This document shows, in pieces, positions 7,934 to 17,175 of a DNA stretch of 64,000 nt. The stretch's first letter is position 1, and every line of letters starts with the position of its first letter. A model generated the notes under the pieces. The model was not told the DNA's origin, ran no database searches, and worked only from the letters and a program-made list of their open reading frames with translations. The position numbers were made by a program, and so were the translations under genes. Source of the stretch: Lutimonas saemankumensis (GTDB lineage: Bacteria; Bacteroidota; Bacteroidia; Flavobacteriales; Flavobacteriaceae); assembly GCF_020171465.1 (NCBI RefSeq), contig NZ_JAIUZR010000004.1, forward strand, positions 558,001 to 622,000, written 5' to 3'.

Positions 7934-10825
7934 ATGGGCTATAAGAAGGCATCTTTTATAGAGAATCTGGCAGAGAAAATTGGCCTTATTCCTGATCTTC
8001 ACAAGGAAGGTTATCAAGAACACGATCAAGACATGCGTCACTTCAGTGATGAAGAGGTGGCTGCTATGTACGAAAATTTTCCACCTCCGGAAAAATGGGA
8101 TAACTGGATCGAGTATGATCCCAAAGCCTGGCCGAAAAAGAAAAAAACGGATTATCAAATTGTTCCCACTACATGTTTCAATTGCGAGAGCGCCTGTGGT
8201 TTAACGGCTTTTATAGACAAGTCTTCGGGGGAAATTAAAAAATTTGAAGGCAACCCTTATCACCCCGGAAGCAGGGGCAGAAACTGCGCAAAGGGGCCTG
8301 CAACTATTAATCAGATCACAGACCCAGACCGAATACTCTTCCCTTTGAAAAGAAAGGGTAAAAGAGGTGATGGGGAATGGGAGAGAATTTCCTGGGATGA
8401 GGCGCTGGATACAATTGCAAAACGTATCAGAAAAGCCTTGAAAGAAGATAGGCATAATGAGATCGCTTATCACGTTGGAAGACCAGGGCATGAGGGGTTT
8501 ATGAACTGGGTTCTGCCTTCTTGGGGAATTGACGGACATAATTCTCATACCAATATCTGCTCTTCAGGAGCTCGTTTTGGATACAATATCTGGTATGGTT
8601 ACGACAGGCCATCCCCAGATCACGCTGAAGCCAAATTTATATTGTTGATCTCAGCACATCTTGAATCCGGACATTATTTTAATCCACATGCCCAGAGGAT
8701 CATTGAAGGAAAAATGAAAGGTGCCAAACTTGCCACAATGGATCCAAGATTGTCAAATACGGCCTCCATGAGTGACTATTGGCTTCCTTCCTATCCGGGA
8801 ACAGAAGCTGCTGTTTTACTGTCAATGGCACTCATTATTCTTCAGAAAAATCTATACAACCGAGCCTATCTTGAAAACTGGACCAACTGGGAAGCATACT
8901 TAAAAGCCAAACACCCTGATAAAGAGCTGGTATTTGAGAATTTCATTGAGGCGATGAAAGAAGAATACAAGGAATTCACACCTGAATTTGCTGAAAAAGA
9001 ATCCGGGGTCAAAGCAGAAATGATACGAGAAATAGCTGTTAAGATAGGTGAAGCAGGAGAGCGTTTTGCAAGTCACAACTGGAGAAGTGCAGGTGCTTCC
9101 AATTTAGGGGGCTGGGCTGTAGCCAGATGTCTTCATTTTCTCACGGTACTCACTGGAGCCGTTGGGGCAAAAGGAGGAACTTCGCCAAATTCATGGAACA
9201 AGTTTAAACCGGAAGTTCCCAATCCTCCCAAACCCCAGAAAAAATGGAATGAGATACACTTTCCCAAAGAATACCCTCTTGCATTTTTTGAAATGAGTCA
9301 GTTGCTCCCGCACTTCCTCAAGGAAGGAAGAGGAAAAATGGACGTCTATTTCTCCAGGGTCTTTAATCCCGTATGGACCTATCCTGACGGATTTACCTGG
9401 ATGGAAATGTTTATGGACGAAACGAAGTTTGGCCTGCACACTGCCCTAACTCCTACCTGGAACGAGACTGCTTTTTTTGCAGATCTTGTCCTGCCCATGG
9501 GTCTGGCAGCGGAAAGACATGATATCAATTCCTATGCTACTCATGGAGGAACCTGGGTTGCATTCAGGCAGCCGGTTTTAAGGGAAGCTGCGCGCCGAAA
9601 TGGTTCACCGGTGGAATATACTTATGAAGCTAATCCCGGCGAAGTATGGGAAGAAGATGAATTCTGGATCGAGTTGAGCTGGCGCATTGACCCTGATGGA
9701 AGCATGGGTATCAGAAAACATTTTGAATCTCCTTACAGGCCCGGTAAAAAAATAACAATTGAAGAATATTACCAATATATTTTTGAGCGCATCAAAGGAT
9801 TACCGGAGGCTGCTAAAAAAGAGGGTCTTACCGAATTTCAATATATGTCAAAGTACGGTGCTTTTGAAATTGAAAAAGGAGAGTCCTATAAAAAGAATGA
9901 AACCCTTTTGACGAAAGAAGAACTCAAAGATTCTGTTGTTGACAAAGACACGGGAGTCATCCGAAAAAATGGAAAAGATATCGGGGTGATGATCCAGGGC
10001 AAAGCTATGGTTGGTTTTCCTACGCCCTCGCGGAAAAATGAATTTTATTCTCAAACCATGGTAGACTGGAACTGGCCCGAATACGCAATTCCACAATATA
10101 TAAAGAGTCATATCCATAATGAGGTGCTTGATAAATCAAATGGTGAATATGTCCTGGTACCTACTTTCCGTTTACCTACCCTTATTCATTCCCGATCAGG
10201 AAACGCAAAATGGCTGGTGGAAATCTCTAACCGAAACCCTATTTGGATGCACCCTGATGATGCAGCAAAATGGAATTTTAAAACGGGTGATCTGGTTAAG
10301 ATGAATACAGATATCGGTTACTTTGTAGATAAGGTCTGGGTTACTCAGTCAATGAAACCAGGAGTTGTAGCCTGTTCTCATCATATTGGAAGATGGCGCC
10401 GTGAGCAGGATACTATCGGAAACCGATGGGCAACCAATACAGTTGACATTAAAAACGAAGCCAAGGGAGAGTGGAAAATGACTACAAAAAGAGGGATAAA
10501 GCCTTTTGATTCTGATGACAAAGATTCAAAGAGAATTTTTTGGAAAGACGGCGGAGTTCATCAGAACATAACACATGCGGTTCATCCTGATCCGATAAGT
10601 GGAATGCATACCTGGCATCAAAGGGTACGTATTGAAAAACCGGGTCCCGATGACAGTTACGGCGATATTTTTGTCGATACAAATAAGTCTCATGAAGTTT
10701 ATAAAGAGTGGTTATCCATGACTAGGCCGGCGCCTGGCCCCGATGGCTTAAGAAGGCCTCTTTGGTTTAAGCGTGCTTTTAAACCCGATGAATCCACTTA
10801 TTATATAAAAGATGAGAAAAAATAA
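7934..10825 (+). CDS. Molybdopterin oxidoreductase catalytic subunit, cytoplasmic (candidate SoeA-like sulfite dehydrogenase)
   Basis: A 963-residue DMSO-reductase-family enzyme. One [4Fe-4S] site is formed by C81, C84, C88 and C118. C209 in NICSSGAR is the likely molybdenum ligand, as in the Psr/Phs/Soe branch. The C-terminal cofactor-binding domain is recognisable around VLVPTFRLPTLIHS. There is no twin-arginine signal, only a ~75-residue polar extension before the cluster, so it works in the cytoplasm, unlike PsrA, PhsA or TtrA but like SoeA. It pairs with the fused ferredoxin/NrfD protein upstream. Neighbouring SulP transporters and persulfide dioxygenase favour sulfite as substrate. The family is certain; the substrate is inferred. 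Polysulfide or another sulfur or arsenic compound remains possible. Confidence 0.85.
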   Translation: MGYKKASFIENLAEKIGLIPDLHKEGYQEHDQDMRHFSDEEVAAMYENFPPPEKWDNWIEYDPKAWPKKKKTDYQIVPTTCFNCESACGLTAFIDKSSGEIKKFEGNPYHPGSRGRNCAKGPATINQITDPDRILFPLKRKGKRGDGEWERISWDEALDTIAKRIRKALKEDRHNEIAYHVGRPGHEGFMNWVLPSWGIDGHNSHTNICSSGARFGYNIWYGYDRPSPDHAEAKFILLISAHLESGHYFNPHAQRIIEGKMKGAKLATMDPRLSNTASMSDYWLPSYPGTEAAVLLSMALIILQKNLYNRAYLENWTNWEAYLKAKHPDKELVFENFIEAMKEEYKEFTPEFAEKESGVKAEMIREIAVKIGEAGERFASHNWRSAGASNLGGWAVARCLHFLTVLTGAVGAKGGTSPNSWNKFKPEVPNPPKPQKKWNEIHFPKEYPLAFFEMSQLLPHFLKEGRGKMDVYFSRVFNPVWTYPDGFTWMEMFMDETKFGLHTALTPTWNETAFFADLVLPMGLAAERHDINSYATHGGTWVAFRQPVLREAARRNGSPVEYTYEANPGEVWEEDEFWIELSWRIDPDGSMGIRKHFESPYRPGKKITIEEYYQYIFERIKGLPEAAKKEGLTEFQYMSKYGAFEIEKGESYKKNETLLTKEELKDSVVDKDTGVIRKNGKDIGVMIQGKAMVGFPTPSRKNEFYSQTMVDWNWPEYAIPQYIKSHIHNEVLDKSNGEYVLVPTFRLPTLIHSRSGNAKWLVEISNRNPIWMHPDDAAKWNFKTGDLVKMNTDIGYFVDKVWVTQSMKPGVVACSHHIGRWRREQDTIGNRWATNTVDIKNEAKGEWKMTTKRGIKPFDSDDKDSKRIFWKDGGVHQNITHAVHPDPISGMHTWHQRVRIEKPGPDDSYGDIFVDTNKSHEVYKEWLSMTRPAPGPDGLRRPLWFKRAFKPDESTYYIKDEKK

Positions 10826-10847
10826 ATCTGAAATCTATAATTAGTTC

Positions 10848-10855
10848 TATATTTG
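10848..10855 (+). promoter_or_regulatory. Predicted -7 box of the TlpA-like lipoprotein gene
   Basis: TATATTTG fits TAnnTTTG and stands 29 bases before the ATG at 10885. The gene may therefore have its own transcript. Confidence 0.4.
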
Positions 10856-10884
10856 GCTTTAGAATTTTAATTTAAAGCTTACTA

Positions 10885-11916
10885 ATGAAAAAAATTGTAT
10901 ATCTACTGGCTGTAATAGTCCTTGCAGCCTGTCAAAATGAACCCAAGGATTACGTTACAATCTCAGGACAGATTACGGACAAAAATAGCGATTCGGTAGT
11001 GATCAGAAGCAGGACCTATTCTAAAACTATTCCTGTTGATGAAAACGGAAGTTTTTCAGATACCCTGAAGGTAGAAACGGGTACCTATAACTTTTATGAC
11101 GGGGGAGAATCTACTTCGATCTTTTTGAAAAACGGATTTGATCTTGTTATTTCACTGGACACCAAGATGTTTGATGAAACAGTAAAATACTCAGGAACTG
11201 GTGCAGAACACAGTAATTTCCTGGCTAAAAAAGCCTTGCTTCAGGAAGAATTATTAGATCTTGATGCCCTAATGGCAATGGACTCAGTTTCCAGAGAAGA
11301 AGAATTTTCTTCAATAGAAAATCAACTTACAGAATTTTATAATTCTGACAAAGCAATCGATACCTCAGTGGTAAATAACAGTATCAGAACAATTCAGCCC
11401 ATGCTGAATTCGTATAGAAGGTATATCAATAATGATCTTGCAATGAAAAGGGACCTTCCAAAAGGAGCTGCCTCTCCTACATTCACGGATTACGAAAATT
11501 TTTCAGGTGGTAAAACCTCTCTTTCAGATCTTAAAGGAAAATATGTTTATGTTGATGTCTGGGCAACCTGGTGTGGACCATGTAAGGCTGAAATACCATC
11601 TTTGAAAAAAGTTGAAAAATTGTACCACGATAAGAATATTGCTTTTGTAAGTGTCTCTATAGATGATGACAGATCACATGGAGGGTCATGGGAACAGGCA
11701 AATAAAGATTGGAGAAAAATGGTTGAAGAAAAAGAATTAGGAGGTATTCAGTTGTTCGCTCCTAATGGTTGGAAATCTGAATTTGTGGAAGCCTATAAAA
11801 TTAACGGTATTCCTCGTTTTATTCTTATCGACCCAGAAGGTAACATTGTTACCCCTAGCGCGCCAAGACCATCAAGTGAAGCGCTGATAGAGCTCTTCAA
11901 TGAAGAGCAAATCTAA
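10885..11916 (+). CDS. TlpA-like thioredoxin lipoprotein with N-terminal DUF4369-type domain
   Basis: The N-terminus is a lipoprotein signal with lipobox LAAC (Cys at residue 16), so the mature protein is anchored on the periplasmic side. Residues about 22-110 resemble the DUF4369 beta domain common in Bacteroidota. A helical linker follows, then a thioredoxin fold with active site WATWCGPC near residue 230 and cis-proline GIPRF. Such proteins reduce periplasmic disulfides. It lies 59 bases after the molybdoenzyme gene and before the sulfate transporters, so it may handle thiols in sulfur metabolism, though this is guesswork. Confidence 0.85.
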   Translation: MKKIVYLLAVIVLAACQNEPKDYVTISGQITDKNSDSVVIRSRTYSKTIPVDENGSFSDTLKVETGTYNFYDGGESTSIFLKNGFDLVISLDTKMFDETVKYSGTGAEHSNFLAKKALLQEELLDLDALMAMDSVSREEEFSSIENQLTEFYNSDKAIDTSVVNNSIRTIQPMLNSYRRYINNDLAMKRDLPKGAASPTFTDYENFSGGKTSLSDLKGKYVYVDVWATWCGPCKAEIPSLKKVEKLYHDKNIAFVSVSIDDDRSHGGSWEQANKDWRKMVEEKELGGIQLFAPNGWKSEFVEAYKINGIPRFILIDPEGNIVTPSAPRPSSEALIELFNEEQI

Positions 11917-11937
11917 ATGCATCAGGAAAAATAAAAT

Positions 11938-11960
11938 AAGGAGAGCAAAGTCTCTCCTTT
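11938..11960 (+). terminator. Weak hairpin after the TlpA-like gene
   Basis: AAGGAGAG pairs with CTCTCCTT around a six-base loop and is followed by a poor T tract. It is a possible terminator only. Confidence 0.4.
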
Positions 11961-12079
11961 CTATATATTCAGCAAAAAACATAGGCCTGGTCTATGTTGG
12001 AAAATTGTCTTGCAAAGAGGCCTTTTTTTACCTTTTTAAAAGAAGTAATGCTGTTTATAGATTATTGTAATTCTGAGTA

Positions 12080-13801
12080 ATGTTACAACGATTATTTCCT
12101 TTTCTCGTATGGTTACCACAGGCAAAAAAGTCATGGAAAGATGATTTAGTTGCCGGATTGACCGGTACCATTATTGTTATTCCTCAGGCTGTGGCTTTTG
12201 CCATTATTGCAGGGCTCCCACCAGTTTATGGATTTTATACGGCTATGATTACTCCAATCATTGCTGCTTTGTTCGGATCCTCATATCACTTGATTTCCGG
12301 ACCTACCACTGCCATTTCTATTGTAGTCTTTGCCACGGTAAGTGAAATGGCAGACCCTATGACTGAAATCGAAACCTATGTTTCCCTCACCCTTGTGCTC
12401 ACTTTTATGGCTGGATTGATTCAGTTTGCCATGGGACTGGCAAGAATGGGAAAACTCGTAAATTTTGTGTCGCATTCTGTGATCATAGGTTTTACTGCGG
12501 GTGCCGGGGTCCTGATTGCTTTTAAGCAGTTACAACATGTATTTGGAATGGAAATTCCAAGAGGAAGTTCGTTTTATACCATTCTGAAAACGATCATATC
12601 AAACATTGAACAAACCAACTGGTATGTTTTTACGGTTGCTATTGGAACCATGGTGATTGCAATTATCATCAAGAAATATATTCGCCCCCTTTCCAGGTTC
12701 TATATGCTTATTGCAATGATTCTTGGAAGTATTTTGGCCTTTTTACTAGGGGGAGAAGCAAAAGGGATAGAAAACATCGGTACAATTCCCTCAAATTTAC
12801 CCCCGTTTAGTATTCCTGCATTTTCTCTTACCAATATTCAGGAACTTAGTACCGGAGCATTAACCCTGGCCTTACTTGGACTCATTGAAGCCGTTGCCAT
12901 CGCCAGGTCAATTGCCTTGTCATCTCACCAAAGAATAGATGGAAATCAGGAGTTCAAAGGACAGGGATTGTCAAATATGATAGCCAGTTTTTTTTCCAGC
13001 TATGTGGGATCCGGTTCCTTCACAAGATCAGGTGTTAATTATCAGGCAGGAGCAAAAACTCCCTTATCTGCCATTTTTGCCGCCGTTTTTTTGATGATTG
13101 TTCTCTTGCTTTTTTCACCTTATGCTTCCTACCTTCCCAAATCCGCTATGGGCGGAATTATTCTTTTGGTTGGTTATAACCTTATCGATTTTCATCATAT
13201 TCATCAGGTTCTAAAAAGCAGCGGTCGCGAGATCATTGTTTTGGGAACAACGATGTTTGGGGCATTATTTTTTGAACTGGAAACTGCCCTGTTTTCCGGA
13301 ATCGGGCTTTCTCTGTTTTTCTATCTCGAAAAAACGGCTAAACCTAATATTGCGATTCTTGGAACCACTAAAGCTCATCGTTTTATCAATATTATTAGAA
13401 ATCCGGAAGTAAAGGAATGTCCTCAGCTAAAAATAGTTCGAATCGATGGTTCTATTTATTTTGGTGCTTTGGAGGTGGTGTCGGAATTCTTTTCAAATCT
13501 TTATGAAAAAGGCGAAGTAAAGCATGTGTTGGTCATTGCCAAGGGAATTAACTTTATCGATCTATCCGGTGCAAGTTGGCTCGCTTATGAAGCAAAAAAA
13601 TGGCAGGATCGAGGAGGCGGAATTTATTTTAGCGGTTTGAAAATTGTCAGTCAGCAAATTCTAAAGAAAGGAGGCTTTCGAAACGAAATTGGTGAAGAAA
13701 ATTTTTACCCTGACAAACCTTCGGCGATCAGTGATATTTATTCCAAATTGGACAAAAACATTTGTGAGACCTGTAAAGTTCGTATCTTTCACGAATGTTA
13801 A
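12080..13801 (+). CDS. SulP family inorganic anion transporter with STAS domain (first copy)
   Basis: A 573-residue inner-membrane SulP permease. The N-terminal ~400 residues hold the multi-helix core with IPQAVAFAIIAGLPPVYGFY, the characteristic early SulP signature. The last ~130 residues form a cytoplasmic STAS domain (IDGSIYFGALE, FIDLSGASWL). The C-terminus ends in CETCKVRIFHEC, a Cys-rich tail that could bind a metal. SulP proteins carry sulfate, bicarbonate or other anions; next to the molybdoenzyme, sulfate or sulfite movement is the natural guess. The second copy is 55 bases downstream, and the two differ clearly in sequence. Confidence 0.9.
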   Translation: MLQRLFPFLVWLPQAKKSWKDDLVAGLTGTIIVIPQAVAFAIIAGLPPVYGFYTAMITPIIAALFGSSYHLISGPTTAISIVVFATVSEMADPMTEIETYVSLTLVLTFMAGLIQFAMGLARMGKLVNFVSHSVIIGFTAGAGVLIAFKQLQHVFGMEIPRGSSFYTILKTIISNIEQTNWYVFTVAIGTMVIAIIIKKYIRPLSRFYMLIAMILGSILAFLLGGEAKGIENIGTIPSNLPPFSIPAFSLTNIQELSTGALTLALLGLIEAVAIARSIALSSHQRIDGNQEFKGQGLSNMIASFFSSYVGSGSFTRSGVNYQAGAKTPLSAIFAAVFLMIVLLLFSPYASYLPKSAMGGIILLVGYNLIDFHHIHQVLKSSGREIIVLGTTMFGALFFELETALFSGIGLSLFFYLEKTAKPNIAILGTTKAHRFINIIRNPEVKECPQLKIVRIDGSIYFGALEVVSEFFSNLYEKGEVKHVLVIAKGINFIDLSGASWLAYEAKKWQDRGGGIYFSGLKIVSQQILKKGGFRNEIGEENFYPDKPSAISDIYSKLDKNICETCKVRIFHEC

Positions 13802-13856
13802 ATTCTGCAGTTTTATTTATACAATAACTTCTCAATACCTTTATTACTAGTGTCTT

Positions 13857-15590
13857 ATGCGTTTAAAACAGCATATTCCTTTTCTTCAATGGCTCAAAGA
13901 ATATCAGTTGAGCTGGTTAAAAAATGACCTCTTTGCAGGTATTACCATTGGAGTCATACTTATACCACAAGGAATTTCATATGCCATTATTGCGGGGCTA
14001 CCTCCTATTTATGGCCTCTATACGGCTTTAATACCGCAAGTGGTTTATGCCTTTCTGGGGACTTCGAGGCAACTGGCCATTGGGCCCGCAGCTATGGACT
14101 CGTTGATCGTGGCTTCAGGGATTGCCACACTGGCAACGATTGGATCCGAACATTTTATCGTTTTAGCTATATTACTTGCTTTTATGGTTGGGTTCTTTCA
14201 AGTGATTTTCGGGATATTCCGTATGGGATTTCTGGTGAATTTCCTGTCAAAACCTGTAATCAGTGGTTTTACATCAGGGTCTGCCATAATCATCGGAATG
14301 AATCAGATTGGCAATTTGCTTGGCGTTGAAATAAACAGAAGTAACCAGCTTCAGGAATTGATAAAGGCAGTTTTTAACGAATTCAATAACATGCATCTCT
14401 ACTCAGCATTGATAGGAATCATCTCGATACTATTGGTTGTTGGAATAAAGAAACTTAATAATCGGATTCCTGCCGCATTGATAGCGGTTATTCTCTCAAT
14501 TCTAGTCGTATACATGTTTGATCTGGATGGAAAAGGGGTAGTTATATTAGGTGAGATTCCAGCCGGTTTGCCTCAGTTTATCATCCCGGTTTTTGATACC
14601 GATCTGATGCAGGAAATTTCAGGACTGGCTTTGACACTTGCACTAATTGGCTTTATGGAAGCCATTTCAATAGCCAAATCAATTGAGTCAAAACACAATA
14701 GTTACAGAGTAGATGCAAATAAAGAATTAATTGCCCTTGGATTTGGCAACATGGTGGGATCCCTTTTTCAAACCTATCCAGCCACAGCGGGTTTCGCAAG
14801 GTCTGCGGTTAATGACCAATCCGGAGCAAAGACACCTTTATCTTCTTTATTTGCGGCCATGGTCATCGCTTTGTCATTACTGTTTTTAACACCGGCATTT
14901 TTCTATCTACCCAAAGCCGTACTTGCAGGAATCATTATTGTTGCTGCCTATGGCCTGCTGGATTTTTCCATGCCCAAAAAAATATTGACCTACAATATAA
15001 GAGACCTCATTATTTTGAACAGTACCTTAATGGTAACCATTTTTGTTGGGATCAAGGAAGGGATTATGTTTGGAATTATTCTCTCTCTGGTTATGCTGAT
15101 TTACAAAACAACCAAACCCCACATCGCTGTTCTGGGTAACGTCCCCGGTACTCATTTCTACAGAAATGTCAGGCGCTTTAAAGATGTGATCGTTCATAAA
15201 GAAATTCTTATTATCAGATTTGACGCCCAGTTGTATTTTGCAAATACTCAATATTTCAAAGATAAGCTCAAGGAATTTTCGTCTGAAAAAGGAAATGATC
15301 TCAGGCTTCTGGTAATTGACGGAGAAAGCCTGAATGCACTTGACAGTAGTGCAATTTATGCGCTCGAGGAGATTCATGATTATTTTACCGCAAAAGGTAT
15401 TACCATCGTATTTTCTGGATTAAAAGGTCCGGTAAGAGATACTTTAGTGAAGTCAAAACTGATGAAAAAAATTCGGTACGATCATTGCTTTATGAGTATA
15501 CAGGAAGCAGTAGATTGCTATAAAGAAAACTGCTTTGAATTACCGAAACGGTATAGTTATCAGGAATATACGAAACAATCGAATCGTTAA
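13857..15590 (+). CDS. SulP family inorganic anion transporter with STAS domain (second copy)
   Basis: A 577-residue SulP permease with the signature IPQGISYAIIAGLPPIYGLY and a C-terminal STAS domain (FDAQLYFANTQ, LDSSAIYALEE). It lacks the Cys-rich tail of the first copy. The short 55-base spacing suggests one transcript with it. Keeping two diverged copies side by side points to different substrates, directions or expression. The substrate cannot be read from sequence. Confidence 0.9.
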   Translation: MRLKQHIPFLQWLKEYQLSWLKNDLFAGITIGVILIPQGISYAIIAGLPPIYGLYTALIPQVVYAFLGTSRQLAIGPAAMDSLIVASGIATLATIGSEHFIVLAILLAFMVGFFQVIFGIFRMGFLVNFLSKPVISGFTSGSAIIIGMNQIGNLLGVEINRSNQLQELIKAVFNEFNNMHLYSALIGIISILLVVGIKKLNNRIPAALIAVILSILVVYMFDLDGKGVVILGEIPAGLPQFIIPVFDTDLMQEISGLALTLALIGFMEAISIAKSIESKHNSYRVDANKELIALGFGNMVGSLFQTYPATAGFARSAVNDQSGAKTPLSSLFAAMVIALSLLFLTPAFFYLPKAVLAGIIIVAAYGLLDFSMPKKILTYNIRDLIILNSTLMVTIFVGIKEGIMFGIILSLVMLIYKTTKPHIAVLGNVPGTHFYRNVRRFKDVIVHKEILIIRFDAQLYFANTQYFKDKLKEFSSEKGNDLRLLVIDGESLNALDSSAIYALEEIHDYFTAKGITIVFSGLKGPVRDTLVKSKLMKKIRYDHCFMSIQEAVDCYKENCFELPKRYSYQEYTKQSNR

Positions 15591-15607
15591 AATAAAAAAT
15601 ATTTCAG

Positions 15608-15650
15608 GTAACAAGAGTTACATATGATAATAATCCTTTGCTTAACTTTG
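15608..15650 (+). promoter_or_regulatory. Crp/Fnr-type operator plus -7 box of the persulfide dioxygenase gene
   Basis: GTAAC-AAGA-GTTAC at 15608-15621 is a perfect 5-4-5 inverted repeat. The -7 box TAACTTTG is at 15643-15650, again with 21 bases between them, identical to the arrangement at 6128-6170. The bases after both boxes also match (AGTAA). This is strong internal evidence for one shared activator acting from near -41. Confidence 0.65.
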
Positions 15651-15669
15651 AGTAAATTTAAAACAAAAA

Positions 15670-17094
15670 ATGATGAAAGTTGAACAATTATTTACAGGAT
15701 GTCTTGCTGAAATGGCCTACTATATTGAGTCAAATGGAGAGGCTGCAATCATTGATCCACTGAGAGAAACTGAACCTTATTTAAGAATGGCGGAGGCTGA
15801 CAATGCGAAAATTAAATATGTGTTCTTAACTCATTTTCACGCAGATTTTGTTTCCGGGCAATATGACCTGGCTCAAAAAACCGGAGCAAAAATAGTTTTC
15901 GGTCCAAATGCGACTGCAGAATACGATATATACAATGCTAAGGATGGTGAAGAATTCCCTCTTGGGGAAGGTAAAATAACCTTATTACACACTCCGGGGC
16001 ACACTATGGAATCTTCTTCTTACCTGATTACTGACGGGGAAGGAAACACGCCTTATATCTGTACTGGCGATTGCCTGTTCATCGGTGATGTGGGAAGACC
16101 TGATTTAGCTGTAAAGCAAGGTAAACTGACAGAAAAAGATCTGGCTGGTTACTTGTATGACTCATTGCGAAATAAAATTATGACACTACCTGATGATATC
16201 ATTATCTATCCAAATCATGGCGCTGGTTCGGCATGTGGTAAAAATATGAGTAGTGAAACTTTTGACACCCTGGGTAATCAAAAGAAAACCAATTATGCAC
16301 TTCGTGCAGACATGACCAAAGAGGAATTTATAGATGAGGTAACAACCGGTCTAAAACCACCACCACAGTATTTCCCTAATAATGTAAGAATGAACAAAAC
16401 GATCAATACAAGTATTGAAGACATTCTTCACAAAGGGACGACTCCTCTTGATGCAGCCACATTTAAAGAGATGAGTGAACAGAAGGATATTCTTGTTGTG
16501 GACACGCGTAGTAAAGAATTATATGCTGAGGAAGGAACGGTTCCTGGAGCCTGGTACATAGGTATTGATGGCAGTTTCGCACCTTGGGTTGGAGCTCTTA
16601 TCAAAGACATTAACCAAAAAATTATATTTATTGCAGATAGTGAAAACAGGGTAAATGAAATTGTAACAAGATTCTCACGAGTAGGTTATGATAATACTCT
16701 TGGGTATTTGGAAGGGGGAATCGCAAACTGGAAAAGCCATGGTTTCAAAGTAGACACGATAGGTTCTATTTCTGCTCATCTTTTTGCAGAGAAACTCGCG
16801 AAAGGTGAAATGGAAAAACCATTAGACGTGAGAAAAGAATCAGAGTATCTGTCGGAGCATGTTGTTGGTGTAGAAAATTTCCCTCTGGATTTCATCAATT
16901 CGAATTTTGCTGAAATAGATCCTAAAAAAGAATACTTTCTTCACTGTGCCAGTGGATATCGTTCATTGGTAGCAGCCTCAATTTTCAAGGCCAATGGCGT
17001 TGAAAAGGTAACGGATGTAAGAGGTGGATTCAAGGACCTAAAAGAAACTGACGCTCCTTTGACAGATTACGTTTGTCCTACGACCCTCTTGTAA
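15670..17094 (+). CDS. ETHE1-like MBL-fold persulfide dioxygenase fused to two rhodanese domains
   Basis: Residues ~1-240 are a metallo-beta-lactamase fold with the motif THFHADF (H55, H57, D59) and LLHTPGHT, then CTGDCLF and YPNHGAG. ETHE1-type enzymes bind one iron and oxidise glutathione or protein persulfide to sulfite. The sixth motif residue, normally His, is Phe60, which fits a single-metal site. Two rhodanese domains follow: the first has Asp where the catalytic Cys belongs (FIADSENR), the second has it (LHCASGYRS). Such fusions pass sulfane sulfur from the rhodanese to the dioxygenase. Sulfite produced here could feed the molybdoenzyme at 7934-10825. The substrate is inferred from family. 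Confidence 0.85.
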   Translation: MMKVEQLFTGCLAEMAYYIESNGEAAIIDPLRETEPYLRMAEADNAKIKYVFLTHFHADFVSGQYDLAQKTGAKIVFGPNATAEYDIYNAKDGEEFPLGEGKITLLHTPGHTMESSSYLITDGEGNTPYICTGDCLFIGDVGRPDLAVKQGKLTEKDLAGYLYDSLRNKIMTLPDDIIIYPNHGAGSACGKNMSSETFDTLGNQKKTNYALRADMTKEEFIDEVTTGLKPPPQYFPNNVRMNKTINTSIEDILHKGTTPLDAATFKEMSEQKDILVVDTRSKELYAEEGTVPGAWYIGIDGSFAPWVGALIKDINQKIIFIADSENRVNEIVTRFSRVGYDNTLGYLEGGIANWKSHGFKVDTIGSISAHLFAEKLAKGEMEKPLDVRKESEYLSEHVVGVENFPLDFINSNFAEIDPKKEYFLHCASGYRSLVAASIFKANGVEKVTDVRGGFKDLKETDAPLTDYVCPTTLL

Positions 17095-17115
17095 ATTTGA
17101 TTTAAGCAATAGTTC

Positions 17116-17142
17116 AAAAGGGAGTGAATCACTCCCTTTTTT
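17116..17142 (+). terminator. Terminator of the persulfide dioxygenase gene
   Basis: AAAAGGGAGTG pairs perfectly with CACTCCCTTTT around an AAT loop and runs into a T tract, a textbook intrinsic terminator 21 bases after the stop. Confidence 0.85.
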
Positions 17143-17175
17143 CGTATCATTGTAAATGATAATCTAATTATTTGA

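Noticed and set aside
7934-10825. Formate dehydrogenase or nitrate reductase identity for the molybdoenzyme
   Set aside because: No Sec/Cys-His motif of formate dehydrogenase, no Asp ligand motif of Nar; the NrfD-type partner and sulfur neighbours fit the Psr/Soe branch better.
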